A stretch of 64,000 nt of DNA, taken from NCBI GenBank assembly GCA_031551695.1, contig JAVBNG010000007.1, positions 47,214 to 111,213 on the forward strand, read 5' to 3'. The translations under genes and the position numbers were made by a program. Positions 15,758-23,776 of the stretch are shown one piece after another. The stretch's first letter is position 1. Every line of letters begins with the position of its first letter. Origin of the DNA: JAAYCI01 sp031551695 (GTDB lineage: Bacteria > Bacillota > Clostridia > Oscillospirales > Ruminococcaceae). The notes beneath the pieces are model-generated. The model searched no databases. It was not told the origin of the DNA and saw nothing but the letters and a program-made list of their open reading frames with translations.

Positions 15758-17224
15758 TTAGGCTTTCCGCCGCCAGGTGGGCGGATTGAACAGAATAATG
15801 ATGGGGAAGATCTCAAGGCGGCCCAGCAGCATCAGCAGGGAAAGCAGCAGCTTTGCCGGGATGGAATAGGCCGAATAGTTCGATGTTGGGCCCACCAGGC
15901 CAAGGCCGGGGCCGATGTTGTTGAAACAGGCCATCATGGCGGAGATGTTGGTTTCCATATCCATGTTTTTGCTGAGGGAAAGCAGCAGGAACGAGGCGAC
16001 GCCGATGGCGCAATAGGCCGCAAGGTAGAACAGGGTGCCGTTGATGACGGCGTCGTCCAGGGGCTTGCCGTTCAGGCGCACGGCGCGTACGCTGCGCGGG
16101 TGCAACAGGCGGTGCAGGCTGCTGCGCATGGATTTAAACAAAATGAGCAGCCGCGACACCTTGATGCCGCCGCCGGTGGAGCCCGCCATGGTGCCGCAGG
16201 CCATCAAAATGAGCAGCAGCGCCCGGCTAAACTGCGGCCAGGCGTCAAAATCCAAGGTGGCAAAGCCGGTGGTGGTCATAACGCTGGACACGGTGAAGGC
16301 GCTGTGGTGCAGGTCGTACCCAAACCCGCCGATGCCGCCGGCAAAAAACAGGGACAAGGTGACAAGCAGCGTGCTGCCCAGCATGATGGCCACATAGGTG
16401 CGGAATTCCTCATCTTTTATGATGGTTTTCCACTGTTTTTTTATCAGGAAATAATACAGCGAAAAATTGACGCCGAAAATCGCCATAAATACGGTGCAAA
16501 CATTCTGTAAATAGGGAGAATAAGACGCCATACTGTCATTTTTAATGCCAAACCCACCGGTGCCGGCCGTGCCGAACATGGTGCAGAAGGCGTCGAACAC
16601 GGGCATGCCCCCCACCAGCAGCAGCACAAGGTTCAGCAGGGACATCCCCACGTAAATCAGGTACAGGGCCTTCACGCTTTCGCGTGTCTTAGGCAAAATT
16701 TTGCCGATCTGCGGGCCCGTAGACTCCGCCCGCAGCAACTGCAAACTGCCGCCGGCGGCCTGGCCCTGGGCGTGCACTACGGCCAATATGAACACCAGAA
16801 TGCCGATGCCGCCCAGCCAGTGGGAAAAGCTGCGCCAAAACAGCAGGCCGTGGCTGATGTTTTCCACCTGGGTGAGGATGGAAGCGCCGGTGGTGGTAAA
16901 GCCGGAAACAGCCTCGAAAAAGCAGTTGACATAGTTTCCAAATTCGCCCGAAAACCAAAAGGGCAGCGCGCCCAGCGCGCTGATGATCATCCAGCCGCCG
17001 CCGGCCACAACAAAGCCTTCACGCGGGTAAATGACGCCGCTTCTGCCGCGGCCCAGCAGGTACAGAGCCAGCGCCACGCCCATGCAGATGAAGATGGCGG
17101 CGACAAAATAGGCGGCAATGTGATATTCGCCGTACACCCGGGACACCAGCATGGCCGGAATCATGAACAAACCTTCGGCAAAAACGATGTAGGACAGGTA
17201 TTTCCCGATGAGACGAAGATTCAT
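15758..17224 (-). CDS. trkH: Trk/Ktr-type potassium uptake channel subunit
   Basis: This is a 488-residue membrane subunit of the K+ uptake system. Four selectivity-filter-like P-loops are visible: 'SGFTTTGAS', 'GTAGTGGFG', 'VMTTTGFAT' and 'MAGSTGGGIK'. Together they form the K+ pore. It is the second gene of trkA-trkH, 13 bp after trkA. K+ flow is gated by the TrkA ring on the cytoplasmic face. Confidence 0.95.
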   Translation of the reverse strand: MNLRLIGKYLSYIVFAEGLFMIPAMLVSRVYGEYHIAAYFVAAIFICMGVALALYLLGRGRSGVIYPREGFVVAGGGWMIISALGALPFWFSGEFGNYVNCFFEAVSGFTTTGASILTQVENISHGLLFWRSFSHWLGGIGILVFILAVVHAQGQAAGGSLQLLRAESTGPQIGKILPKTRESVKALYLIYVGMSLLNLVLLLVGGMPVFDAFCTMFGTAGTGGFGIKNDSMASYSPYLQNVCTVFMAIFGVNFSLYYFLIKKQWKTIIKDEEFRTYVAIMLGSTLLVTLSLFFAGGIGGFGYDLHHSAFTVSSVMTTTGFATLDFDAWPQFSRALLLILMACGTMAGSTGGGIKVSRLLILFKSMRSSLHRLLHPRSVRAVRLNGKPLDDAVINGTLFYLAAYCAIGVASFLLLSLSKNMDMETNISAMMACFNNIGPGLGLVGPTSNYSAYSIPAKLLLSLLMLLGRLEIFPIIILFNPPTWRRKA

Positions 17225-17237
17225 AGGGGGAATTCAC

Positions 17238-18596
17238 TCAGCTTTCAATAATATCGTCGAGGGCCAGGATACTGGGGTTCGCGGTGACGACCACAACGGA
17301 GTCGCCCGGGCGGATGACGGAATCGCCCTTGGGGATGATGGTTTCGCGGCCGCGGGTAAGGCTGGCAATGAGCACGCCGGGGCGCAGCGGCAAGGTGACC
17401 AACGGGATGCCCACCACGCGGGAGGACGCGCTTGCCAAAAACTCCATGGCTTCCGCCTTGCCGTCCGCAATGGTGTGCATGGTCAAAATCTCGCCGCCGG
17501 GTGAATTTTCCATGGCGCGCACATAGCGCACGATGATGTCCGCGCTGGTGAGCTTCGGGCTTACCACGGTGTTGATGCTCATTTTGCGGAACATATCTGT
17601 GTATTGGCTGCGGTTGCATTTGGTGATGAGGACCGGCACGCCCAGTTGCTTACCATACATCGAAAGCACGATATTTTCTTCGTCGATGCCGGTGAGGGAC
17701 ACCAGGGCGTCGCTGCGGGCCACACCTTCGGCCATCAGCACATCGCGCTCGGTGCCGTCGCCCTCCACAATGTCGGCCTCGGGCAGCATTTGAGACAAAA
17801 ACACACAGCGGTCCGGGTCTTTCTCGATGATTTTCACATCCACGCCGCTTTTGATAAGCCGCGCGGCCAGGTACAGCGCAATGCGGCTGCCGCCCACCAT
17901 GGTGACATGGGTCACTTTGTGGGCGCCAAGGCCGAGGTATTTGATGAGGCTGGCCAGGTATTCGCCCGGGGCGGTGACATAGAGGTCGTCGCCCTCCTGG
18001 ATGACGAAGTCGCCGTGGGGGATGATGGTTTCGCCGCCGCGCATGACGGCGCACACCAACACGCGCACCTTCACGGCCGACGCCAGCTTGGACAGCGGCA
18101 CGCCCACCAGCGGGGACTTTGCGTCCACCATGAAGCGCACGATCTCCACGCGGCCACGGGCAAACTGCTCACGGGCGATGAAGGAGGGGAACTGCAGCAG
18201 GTAAAAAATCTCCCGCGCGCAGGCCTCCTCCGGGTTGATGGCGAAAGAAAGGCCAAGTTCCTCGCGCAAGAACGTCAGATCTTCGGAATATTCCGGGTTG
18301 CGCACACGGGCAATGGTTTGTTTGCAGCCCATTTTGTTCGCGATCAGGCAGCTGAGCAGGTTGATCTCGTCCGACGAGGTGGCGGCGATGAGCAGGTCGG
18401 CCCCGGCAGCACCGGCTTCTTCCAGCACACGGCGCGATGCGCCGTGGCCGTGCACCGCTCCGGCGTCGCAGTTTTCCTGCATTTTTTCCAAAACCTTGCT
18501 GTTGGTGTCCACCACGGTCACGTCATGGTTTTCTTCCGTGAGCATTTGGGTAAGGGCAAAGCCCATTTTCCCGTCGCCCACAATCACGATACGCAT
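17238..18596 (-). CDS. trkA: Trk system potassium uptake regulator TrkA
   Basis: This is a 452-residue cytoplasmic gating protein with two tandem RCK units. Each has an NAD(H)-binding Rossmann domain ('VIVGDGKMGFALTQMLTE' at the N-terminus; 'TMVGGSRIALYLAARLIKSG' near residue 230) and an RCK_C ligand-binding domain. RCK_C domains of such proteins bind ATP/ADP or, in Firmicutes, cyclic di-AMP; a cyclic di-AMP-binding DarA is also encoded in this window. GGAGG precedes the ATG. The promoter is about 165 bp upstream. Confidence 0.95.
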   Translation of the reverse strand: MRIVIVGDGKMGFALTQMLTEENHDVTVVDTNSKVLEKMQENCDAGAVHGHGASRRVLEEAGAAGADLLIAATSSDEINLLSCLIANKMGCKQTIARVRNPEYSEDLTFLREELGLSFAINPEEACAREIFYLLQFPSFIAREQFARGRVEIVRFMVDAKSPLVGVPLSKLASAVKVRVLVCAVMRGGETIIPHGDFVIQEGDDLYVTAPGEYLASLIKYLGLGAHKVTHVTMVGGSRIALYLAARLIKSGVDVKIIEKDPDRCVFLSQMLPEADIVEGDGTERDVLMAEGVARSDALVSLTGIDEENIVLSMYGKQLGVPVLITKCNRSQYTDMFRKMSINTVVSPKLTSADIIVRYVRAMENSPGGEILTMHTIADGKAEAMEFLASASSRVVGIPLVTLPLRPGVLIASLTRGRETIIPKGDSVIRPGDSVVVVTANPSILALDDIIES

Positions 18597-18761
18597 TTAA
18601 TCCTCCGACAAAGTACGTCAAAATGTTATTTTGCCTATTTGATCAATTAAAAGTAAACATAAAATAAATAGAAAAAATAGATGGATAAATTGTGTAATAA
18701 ATAGCGCGTTAAATGAGAGAAAATACAGAAGGCCACACCCGCCCATGTTACACTCGATATC

Positions 18762-18789
18762 ATAATACCGCTTTGGGCGGGAAAGTCAA
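18762..18789 (-). promoter_or_regulatory. promoter of trkA-trkH
   Basis: On the minus strand, -35 TTGACT (18789-18784) and -10 TATTAT (18767-18762) are 16 bp apart. The spacer is occupied by the inverted-repeat arm described at 18768-18830. The predicted leader is about 155 nt and AT-rich; no riboswitch motif was recognised in it. Confidence 0.65.
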
Positions 18790-18830
18790 GCGGATTCGGT
18801 AGAATCTGCGGGCAGTGCCGCCCAAAGCGG
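18768..18830. promoter_or_regulatory. 13-bp inverted repeat over the trkAH promoter (putative operator)
   Basis: CCGCTTTGGGCGG (18768-18780) and CCGCCCAAAGCGG (18818-18830) are perfect inverse copies separated by 37 bp. The first arm fills the spacer between -10 and -35 of trkAH; the second lies just beyond the stop codon of the ArsC/Spx-like gene. No T-run follows, so it is not a terminator. It could be a looping operator. Confidence 0.55.
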
Positions 18831-18842
18831 CAAAGCGAGCCT

Positions 18843-19190
18843 CTATATGTGTTCGGCCCATTCGGCCTCGCAAAAGCCGGCCAGCACAAAGTTGTCCCCA
18901 ACCAGCAGGGGCCGTTTCACCAGCATGCCGTCGGTGGCAAGCAGGGCCAATTGCTCGGCTTCCGGCATGGCGGGCAGCCGAGCCTTCAGGCCAAGGGCCT
19001 TGTACTGCAGGCCGCTGGTGTTGAAAAAACGCTTCAGCGGCAGCCCGCTTTGGGCGTGCCAGCGGGCCAGCTCGTCCGCCTTAGGGTTTTGGGTTTTGAT
19101 ATCCCGCGTTTCGTAAGACGCGCCACGCGCGTCCAGCCACTTCTGGGCTTTTTGGCAGGTGGTTCAGCGGGGGTAGCATACAAACAGCAT
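18843..19190 (-). CDS. ArsC/Spx-family (YffB-like) protein, candidate selenoprotein with in-frame TGA
   Basis: This 115-codon gene is interrupted only by TGA at codon 9 (19164-19166). It reads 'MLFVCYPR', TGA, 'TTCQKAQKWLDARG', then the full ArsC/Spx-like sequence including 'SGLPLKRFFNTSG', 'ATDGMLVKRPLLVGD' and 'VLAGF', ending at TAG. The TGA takes the place of the first Cys of the family's CxxC redox motif (family form CTTC). AAAGGAGG is 6 bases before the ATG. On the mRNA a 7-bp hairpin (GACGCGC / GCGCGTC, loop GTG, 19133-19117) begins its loop 37 nt after the TGA, as expected for a bacterial SECIS. Inference: selenocysteine at position 9. The alternative is a point nonsense mutation; no other lesion is present. 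Confidence 0.7.
19117..19133 (-). promoter_or_regulatory. SECIS-like hairpin
   Basis: A perfect 7-bp stem with a three-base loop beginning with G lies inside the ArsC/Spx-like reading frame. Its loop starts 37 nt downstream of the in-frame TGA. It resembles bacterial SECIS elements in position and in the loop G, but it is a short GC-rich hairpin that could arise by chance. Confidence 0.4.
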
Positions 19191-19366
19191 GGGAGGCCTC
19201 CTTTGCTACTAGCAAACAGGGTGGATTGCGTGATTTATTTGTGCCATTATGCGGCTATCGCCATAATTGTATTGTAACAGACGGACGGGCCAGTGGGGCG
19301 GCCGACTGATTTTTTTTGCAAAAAATGGTATACTGGATTATCTTTACATGCGGTTAAGGAGATGGA

Positions 19367-20431
19367 ATGTTGCAGTTACCTTCAGGCGCTGTGGATGAAG
19401 TTTATCGCCATTTGGCAGAGGACGCGACATCGCGCGATTTGTTCACCGCGCGCGTCAATTATTCCAACACGGGGGACCTGAGACATATTTTTGATTTACC
19501 CGCGCATGATTTTAACCTCACTGCCGGCGTCCAGCGGGGACGGGAGATGCTGGCGGAGCGCGCAAGCGCCCCTTGGGTGGTGTTTGGCGCGGGCGACGAC
19601 GGCCATGGGTTTGTAAGGGCGTTTAAATGGATGAAATTCAGTTGTTTTATCGACAACTACAAAAACGGCAGGCAGGACGAAACAACCGGATTGCCGGTCG
19701 TTTCGTTGGCGGAGTTTCAAAAAAACTATGATCTTGCCGGGCATTGCTTCGCCATTTGCAATTCGGCGCGCGCCGCAGCGCATTCCATGTGCCGCCAGTT
19801 GCTGGAAAGTGGTGTTCCCCGCGCCAACATCCTGTATTTCGGCGGAGACTGGAGAAACGTGCACGCGCAATATTTCGATTTGTTCCAGCCTGTTCCAGGC
19901 GAAGCCTTCGTTGACTGTGGCTGTTTTGACGGTGGAACGGCGTTCCGCTTTGCCGGGTGGTGCGGCGCAAAGGCGTACCGAAAAATTTGGAGCTTTGAGC
20001 CGGATCCCGTCCAGTTTGAAATATGCAGCCAGGTGCTGGCCGCCCTGCGGGACTGTGAGGTGCTGCCCTATGGGCTGTCGAACAAGCGTGAGCGCCTTGC
20101 GTTTATGCAGGCGGGCGAAGGGAGCAGGGTGGTATCCGGTGACAAAGCGGCGGGGACGCAGACCATTGAGGCCGTGGCCCTGGACGATGTATTGGACCAT
20201 GAAAAAGTGACTTTTATCAAAATGGATATCGAAGGCGCAGAGCATGCCGCCCTGCTGGGGGCAAAGCATATCATAGAAAGCCAAAAGCCCAGGCTTGCCA
20301 TCAGTATATACCACGATGTTGAGCATATTATCAGCATCCCGAAGCTATTGCTGGCGCTGAACCCGGCGTACCGATTTTTTCTGCGCCATTACAGCATCCT
20401 GGACAACGAAACCATTTTGTACGCCGAGTAA
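19367..20431 (+). CDS. FkbM family methyltransferase
   Basis: This is a 354-residue protein. An N-terminal Rossmann-like region ('WVVFGAGDDGHGF' near residue 65) is followed by the SAM-dependent FkbM domain: SAM-binding 'AFVDCGCFDGGTAF' near 180, 'IWSFEPDP' near 207, and 'VTFIKMDIEGAEHAALLGA' near 285. Such proteins methylate sugars or secondary metabolites; the acceptor is unknown. AAGGAG precedes the ATG. It is flanked by tRNA-Arg and the ArsC/Spx-like gene, with no other polysaccharide genes nearby. Confidence 0.87.
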   Translation: MLQLPSGAVDEVYRHLAEDATSRDLFTARVNYSNTGDLRHIFDLPAHDFNLTAGVQRGREMLAERASAPWVVFGAGDDGHGFVRAFKWMKFSCFIDNYKNGRQDETTGLPVVSLAEFQKNYDLAGHCFAICNSARAAAHSMCRQLLESGVPRANILYFGGDWRNVHAQYFDLFQPVPGEAFVDCGCFDGGTAFRFAGWCGAKAYRKIWSFEPDPVQFEICSQVLAALRDCEVLPYGLSNKRERLAFMQAGEGSRVVSGDKAAGTQTIEAVALDDVLDHEKVTFIKMDIEGAEHAALLGAKHIIESQKPRLAISIYHDVEHIISIPKLLLALNPAYRFFLRHYSILDNETILYAE

Positions 20432-20528
20432 GGCTGTGCGCCTTCCTGCGGTGCATCGCATGACCCATGGCATTTTATGCTTTCCAACAGCCTACGTATA
20501 AAAGCAAATCCTGTTTTCAGGACAAAAA

Positions 20529-20566
20529 ACCCGCCCTGAATCTTGCGATTCAAAGCGGTTTTTTAT
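20529..20566. terminator. bidirectional terminator between FkbM gene and tRNA-Arg
   Basis: CCGC...GAATC pairs with GATTC...GCGG around TTGC. Six T follow on the plus strand, and GGGTTTTTT follows on the minus strand right after the tRNA 3' end. Confidence 0.8.
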
Positions 20567-20642
20567 GGTGCGCTGCGAGGGACTCGAACCCCCGGCCTAC
20601 TGGTTCGTAGCCAGTCACTCTATCCAGCTGAGCTAGCAGCGC
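20566..20642 (-). tRNA. tRNA-Arg, anticodon ACG
   Basis: All arms can be drawn: acceptor GCGCTGC / GCAGCGC, D-arm with AGCTCAGCTGGAT, anticodon stem CTGG / CCAG with loop CTACGAA (anticodon ACG, reading CGN codons after deamination to ICG), and T-arm GGGGGTTCGAGTCCC. The 3' CCA is encoded. The intrinsic terminator follows immediately. Confidence 0.97.
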
Positions 20643-20789
20643 AGGGCAATGTGCAAGAAATATGATATCATGCACAGGGGCGATTGTCAAACAAATGATT
20701 GTCTGCTATTATACCTTATATACAAGAGGGACGGCGGGCGCGGCGCGCGGTGCGCGCGGCGCTTAGCCGGAGCCCACGGGAGGTAGCAA

Positions 20790-21398
20790 TTGAGCGAAAA
20801 TACCATTCTTGTTCTTGCTTTTTTGGGAATTGCGGCGGTGGCCGTGGCCATCTATATTTTGTACCGGTACATGCAAAACCGCAAAAAACGGGCAGCCGGG
20901 CGCGAATATGGCATTGAAAGCGCCGTGGGCGCCGCGCGGCGGTTTGCCACATCCAACGGGTTCCGGTTTTTGCCCGGGGCAACCTATGGTGCCAAGGGCC
21001 GCACGGCCGCACTGGACGCAGTGGTTGTGGGTTATTTTGGCGTGTTGGGTGTGCGGGCCATGGGCTACAACGGCGAGATTTACGGCGCGGCGGGCGACGA
21101 CGGATGGCTGCAGGTGGCGCAGGACGGCACACGCACCCAATTTGCGAATCCCATCACCGGGGCGGCGGCGGATGTGCGCGTATTGCGGGATGTGCTGATT
21201 GGCCACGGCCTGCGGCAGGTGCCGGTGGAAGTGGTGAGCGTGTTCACCAACAGCAGTGCCCAGCTTGCCATTCCAAAGGGGACCGGCCACCTGACGCTGA
21301 AAGATTTCAAGGCGCTTTTGGGAAAAGAAAAGTATCTGGCCGACACCGGGCTGGACCTGGAGAAGGTTTTCATGGCGCTTCAGGGTGAAAAATGCTAA
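20790..21398 (+). CDS. membrane-anchored NERD-like domain protein, catalytic residues apparently lost
   Basis: This is a 202-residue protein with one N-terminal transmembrane helix (about residues 5-27) and a cytoplasmic domain resembling the nuclease-related domain: 'LDAVVVGYFGVLGV' followed by 'YNGEIYGAAGDDGWLQV' and 'FANPI'. In active NERD proteins the strip after 'FGV' is an E-x-K motif; here it is 'RAM', so the PD-(D/E)XK-like site looks dead. The TTG start at 20790 has GGGAGG 6 bases upstream. Function unknown. Confidence 0.6.
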   Translation: MSENTILVLAFLGIAAVAVAIYILYRYMQNRKKRAAGREYGIESAVGAARRFATSNGFRFLPGATYGAKGRTAALDAVVVGYFGVLGVRAMGYNGEIYGAAGDDGWLQVAQDGTRTQFANPITGAAADVRVLRDVLIGHGLRQVPVEVVSVFTNSSAQLAIPKGTGHLTLKDFKALLGKEKYLADTGLDLEKVFMALQGEKC

Positions 21399-21494
21399 AA
21401 ATTGTCGATGCACGGTGAAAAAACACGTTTCGAATTTACAAATTGTTCATATTGTTGTCATATTCCATACGCATTGAGGCGGTATACTACAAAT

Positions 21495-21597
21495 GCAGAG
21501 ACGAGGAAGCCGCAACCTTTTCTCTGCGCATGATTCCTCCTCACACCAATGAGATACCCCTTTTGAAAAACCCGTGCCACCCCGCACGGGTTTTTCG
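21495..21597 (+). ncRNA. candidate small RNA, about 100 nt
   Basis: A -10-like TATACT (21483-21488) is followed by about 105 nt with no convincing reading frame and an intrinsic terminator (CCCGTGC / GCACGGG, 6-nt loop, five T; 21571-21595). GCAGAG can pair with CTCTGC, and alternatively GAGGAA with TTCCTC. No good -35 is spaced 17 bp from the -10. On the opposite strand a 14-codon frame with GAGGAGG upstream exists, so direction is not settled. No known RNA family recognised. Confidence 0.35.
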
Positions 21598-21629
21598 TTG
21601 CCATTTTTTCTGCATGTAATTCCCTTCCC

Positions 21630-21665
21630 CTCTGTGTTTTTTGCGGCACACAGAGATTTTTTTTT
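21630..21665 (+). terminator. second intrinsic terminator in the 21399-21766 gap
   Basis: CTCTGTGT / ACACAGAG with a 10-nt loop is followed by nine T. It insulates the polysaccharide deacetylase promoter from upstream transcription. Confidence 0.8.
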
Positions 21666-21687
21666 GCAAAAAAGTGCGTCCGTATAT

Positions 21688-21716
21688 TTGCATTATAATG
21701 CGCACTTTGCTATAAT
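21688..21716 (+). promoter_or_regulatory. promoter with overlapping palindrome upstream of the polysaccharide deacetylase
   Basis: -35 TTGCAT and -10 TATAAT are 17 bp apart. The perfect 12-bp palindrome GCATTATAATGC (21690-21701) overlaps the -35 and the spacer, and would suit a dimeric repressor. It lies about 50 bp upstream of the start codon. Confidence 0.7.
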
Positions 21717-21766
21717 CTAAACACATGGGGAACAGGCGCCGGTGGCGGTGAGGCGGTACATTTTTT

Positions 21767-22717
21767 ATGAAATTCGGGTCCGTGAAATTTTTCAAGCGGC
21801 TGATTTTAGCCGTGGTTGCCGCGCTTATCGTGGTGCCGCTGGTGCTGGTGTTTGTGTTTGCGGCGCTGTGGCAGGGCGAAAAACGCCGGGCAGACGGGCT
21901 GGCCGCGCAGATGCTGGTTGCCCAGCCGGTGCTGGCCGCCGAGGGCGAGATTTTCCCCGACGCGCCCGTTGCCGTGGCGGTGGAACCGCAGGAGATGGCC
22001 TCCGCCGTGGCCAGCGCCGCGGGCGAAGTGCACGGCTACCAGCAGATGTACCCCACACTGTACGCCGAAACGCCGAAAGCAAGCGCGCCAAAAAGCGGCG
22101 TGTGCTATCTCACCTTCGACGACGGCCCATCCTCCAACACACAGGCCGTTTTGGATATTCTGGACAGGTACAATATCAAGGCGACGTTTTTTGTAACGGG
22201 CGAAGGCAGCGTGGCCAACGAAGACGCTTTGCGCGCCGCCGCCAAAGCGGGGCACACCATCGGCGTGCACAGCTACACCCACAAATACACAGAAGTGTAC
22301 GCGTCGGTGGAAAATTACCTGGCCGATTTTGAGCGCATGTACGACCGCATTGTGGAAGTGACGGGCGAAGCGCCCACCATTTTCCGCTTTCCCGGCGGCA
22401 GCGTGAACAACTTTAACATTTCCGTGTACCCGGATATCATTGCGGAGATGACGCGCAGGGGGTTCGTGTATTTCGATTGGAATGCCGCCGGCAGCGACGC
22501 CGTGGCGGGCGGGGCCTCGGCCGCCGCCATCACGGGCAATGTGCTGCGCACGGCCGCCGGCTGGCAGCGAACGGTGGTGCTGCTGCACGACAGGGACGAC
22601 AACGGCACCACAGTGCAGGCGCTGCCGGGCATTATTGAGGGCCTTGAGGAACAGGGATACCGCTTTGAGCCACTGACAAACAAGGTGGCGCCGGTGACAT
22701 ATTTCAGCCTTGAATAA
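21767..22717 (+). CDS. polysaccharide deacetylase (carbohydrate esterase family 4)
   Basis: This is a 316-residue extracytoplasmic enzyme anchored by an N-terminal transmembrane helix (about residues 10-35). The NodB/CE4 domain starts near 110 and shows its motifs in order: 'TFDDGPS' (catalytic base Asp and metal Asp), 'HSYTH' (metal His pair), 'RFPGGS', 'YFDWN' and 'VVLLHD'. It probably removes N-acetyl groups from peptidoglycan or related glycans, a common lysozyme-resistance step. It is followed after 46 bp by a bactofilin gene, suggesting a joint role at the envelope. Confidence 0.92.
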   Translation: MKFGSVKFFKRLILAVVAALIVVPLVLVFVFAALWQGEKRRADGLAAQMLVAQPVLAAEGEIFPDAPVAVAVEPQEMASAVASAAGEVHGYQQMYPTLYAETPKASAPKSGVCYLTFDDGPSSNTQAVLDILDRYNIKATFFVTGEGSVANEDALRAAAKAGHTIGVHSYTHKYTEVYASVENYLADFERMYDRIVEVTGEAPTIFRFPGGSVNNFNISVYPDIIAEMTRRGFVYFDWNAAGSDAVAGGASAAAITGNVLRTAAGWQRTVVLLHDRDDNGTTVQALPGIIEGLEEQGYRFEPLTNKVAPVTYFSLE

Positions 22718-22763
22718 AGGCCGCGGGGCCAGACGCCGTGAAGAGAAGAAGGAGAGAGAGCAG

Positions 22764-23588
22764 ATGAGCGCGAAAGACAATTTTGCACAGGCGATGAAGG
22801 AACTGCTGAACAGCGAGCAGGATGCCGCCGTGATGGAACAGGAAGAGAAAAAGGCGCCGCCAAGCTCGTTTTCTTCTTTCAGCCAGCCGGATTTGCGCCC
22901 GCCCCGCGCGCCTGCGCCGGAACGCCGCGAGCCCCAGCGCAGTGCGAGCGCACCGGAGCCGCGCAGTGCCCCCGCCCCGCAGGCGGAGCAGCCTGTGGCC
23001 GCGGCGGCAGCGCCTGCGGCCCAGCGCAGGGGTGCGTCCAGCCCCGCCATTGAGGAAAAAATTGCCCAGGCGGAAAGCTTTGACGTGTATGTTGGGCAGG
23101 ACAACACCGCTTTGGAAGGCGCGCAGGGTGTGACGTACATTGCCCCGGGCACCGTGGTTGTGGGCGACATCAACACCACCAGTGATTTGCAGGTGCTGGG
23201 CGAAGTGAAGGGCAACCTGAAGGTGGCCACGAAGTTGGAGCTGCACGGCAAGGTAATTGGCGACGTGGAAGCGGACGAAGCCGCCATCACCGGCTCGCTC
23301 ATCCGCGGCAATTTGACGGTGCAAAACCTCGTCACCATCGACGCGGACACCACCATCGTGGGCGATGTGAGTGCCCGGAACGCCGAGATTAACGGCAAGG
23401 TGAAGGGCAATTTGACCGTGGACGAGCGCGGCCATTTCAAAACCAACGCCACCTTGGTGGGCAATTTGATCTCCGGCACGGTGATCATCGACGAAGGTGC
23501 CATGCTGAAGGGCGATATCGCCATTACCAACGCGCAGTACGAGGATATCAGCGTGGAAGAGCCGGAGTTCGACATCGAAATTGACTAA
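22764..23588 (+). CDS. bactofilin (polymer-forming cytoskeletal protein)
   Basis: This is a 274-residue protein. Residues 1-115 are a disordered Ala/Pro/Arg-rich segment. The C-terminal half is the DUF583 beta-helix repeat ('GDINTTSDLQVLGEVKGNL' and four or five further coils), the fold that polymerises into membrane-associated filaments. ATG 22764 is used because GAAGGAGAG precedes it. Bactofilins often localise peptidoglycan-modifying enzymes, which fits the adjacent deacetylase. Confidence 0.9.
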   Translation: MSAKDNFAQAMKELLNSEQDAAVMEQEEKKAPPSSFSSFSQPDLRPPRAPAPERREPQRSASAPEPRSAPAPQAEQPVAAAAAPAAQRRGASSPAIEEKIAQAESFDVYVGQDNTALEGAQGVTYIAPGTVVVGDINTTSDLQVLGEVKGNLKVATKLELHGKVIGDVEADEAAITGSLIRGNLTVQNLVTIDADTTIVGDVSARNAEINGKVKGNLTVDERGHFKTNATLVGNLISGTVIIDEGAMLKGDIAITNAQYEDISVEEPEFDIEID

Positions 23589-23643
23589 ATTCGCGTTTGG
23601 AGTGAAACGCACGTATTAACGTCATGAATAAAGCATCACGTAA

Positions 23644-23678
23644 ACACCCGGAAGCTGGCTGCTTCCGGGTGTTTCTTT
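23644..23678 (+). terminator. intrinsic terminator of the deacetylase-bactofilin operon
   Basis: ACACCCGGAAGC / GCTTCCGGGTGT, 12-bp perfect stem with a 5-nt loop, then TTCTTT. Confidence 0.9.
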
Positions 23679-23776
23679 GCGCGCCGCGGGTGCGGCGGCC
23701 AATTTTTTTCGGCCGTTTCCGCCGCCGGTTTTTGAGGCGGCTTTCATGAGATATGCTTGCCGCCGGGGCGCGGCGC

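Noticed and set aside
18597..18756. cyclic di-AMP riboswitch in the trkA leader
   Set aside because: The leader is long enough and the gene type is right, but it is AT-rich and none of the conserved ydaO strips is present.
18843..19190. ArsC/Spx-like gene as an ordinary pseudogene
   Set aside because: There is a single TGA at the catalytic cysteine codon, an intact frame on both sides, a strong ribosome binding site and a downstream hairpin. Not excluded, but less likely than selenocysteine.
20432..20496. Fifth copy of the dispersed structured element (GGCTGT ... ACAGCC with CCTTCC and TGAC)
   Set aside because: The outer arms pair and short pieces of both strips are present, but the strips are too degraded to claim homology.
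21564..21597. T-box leader on the minus strand suggested by GGGGTGGCACGG
   Set aside because: The word lies inside a simple terminator stem, there is no specifier domain, and no aminoacyl-tRNA synthetase or amino acid gene follows.
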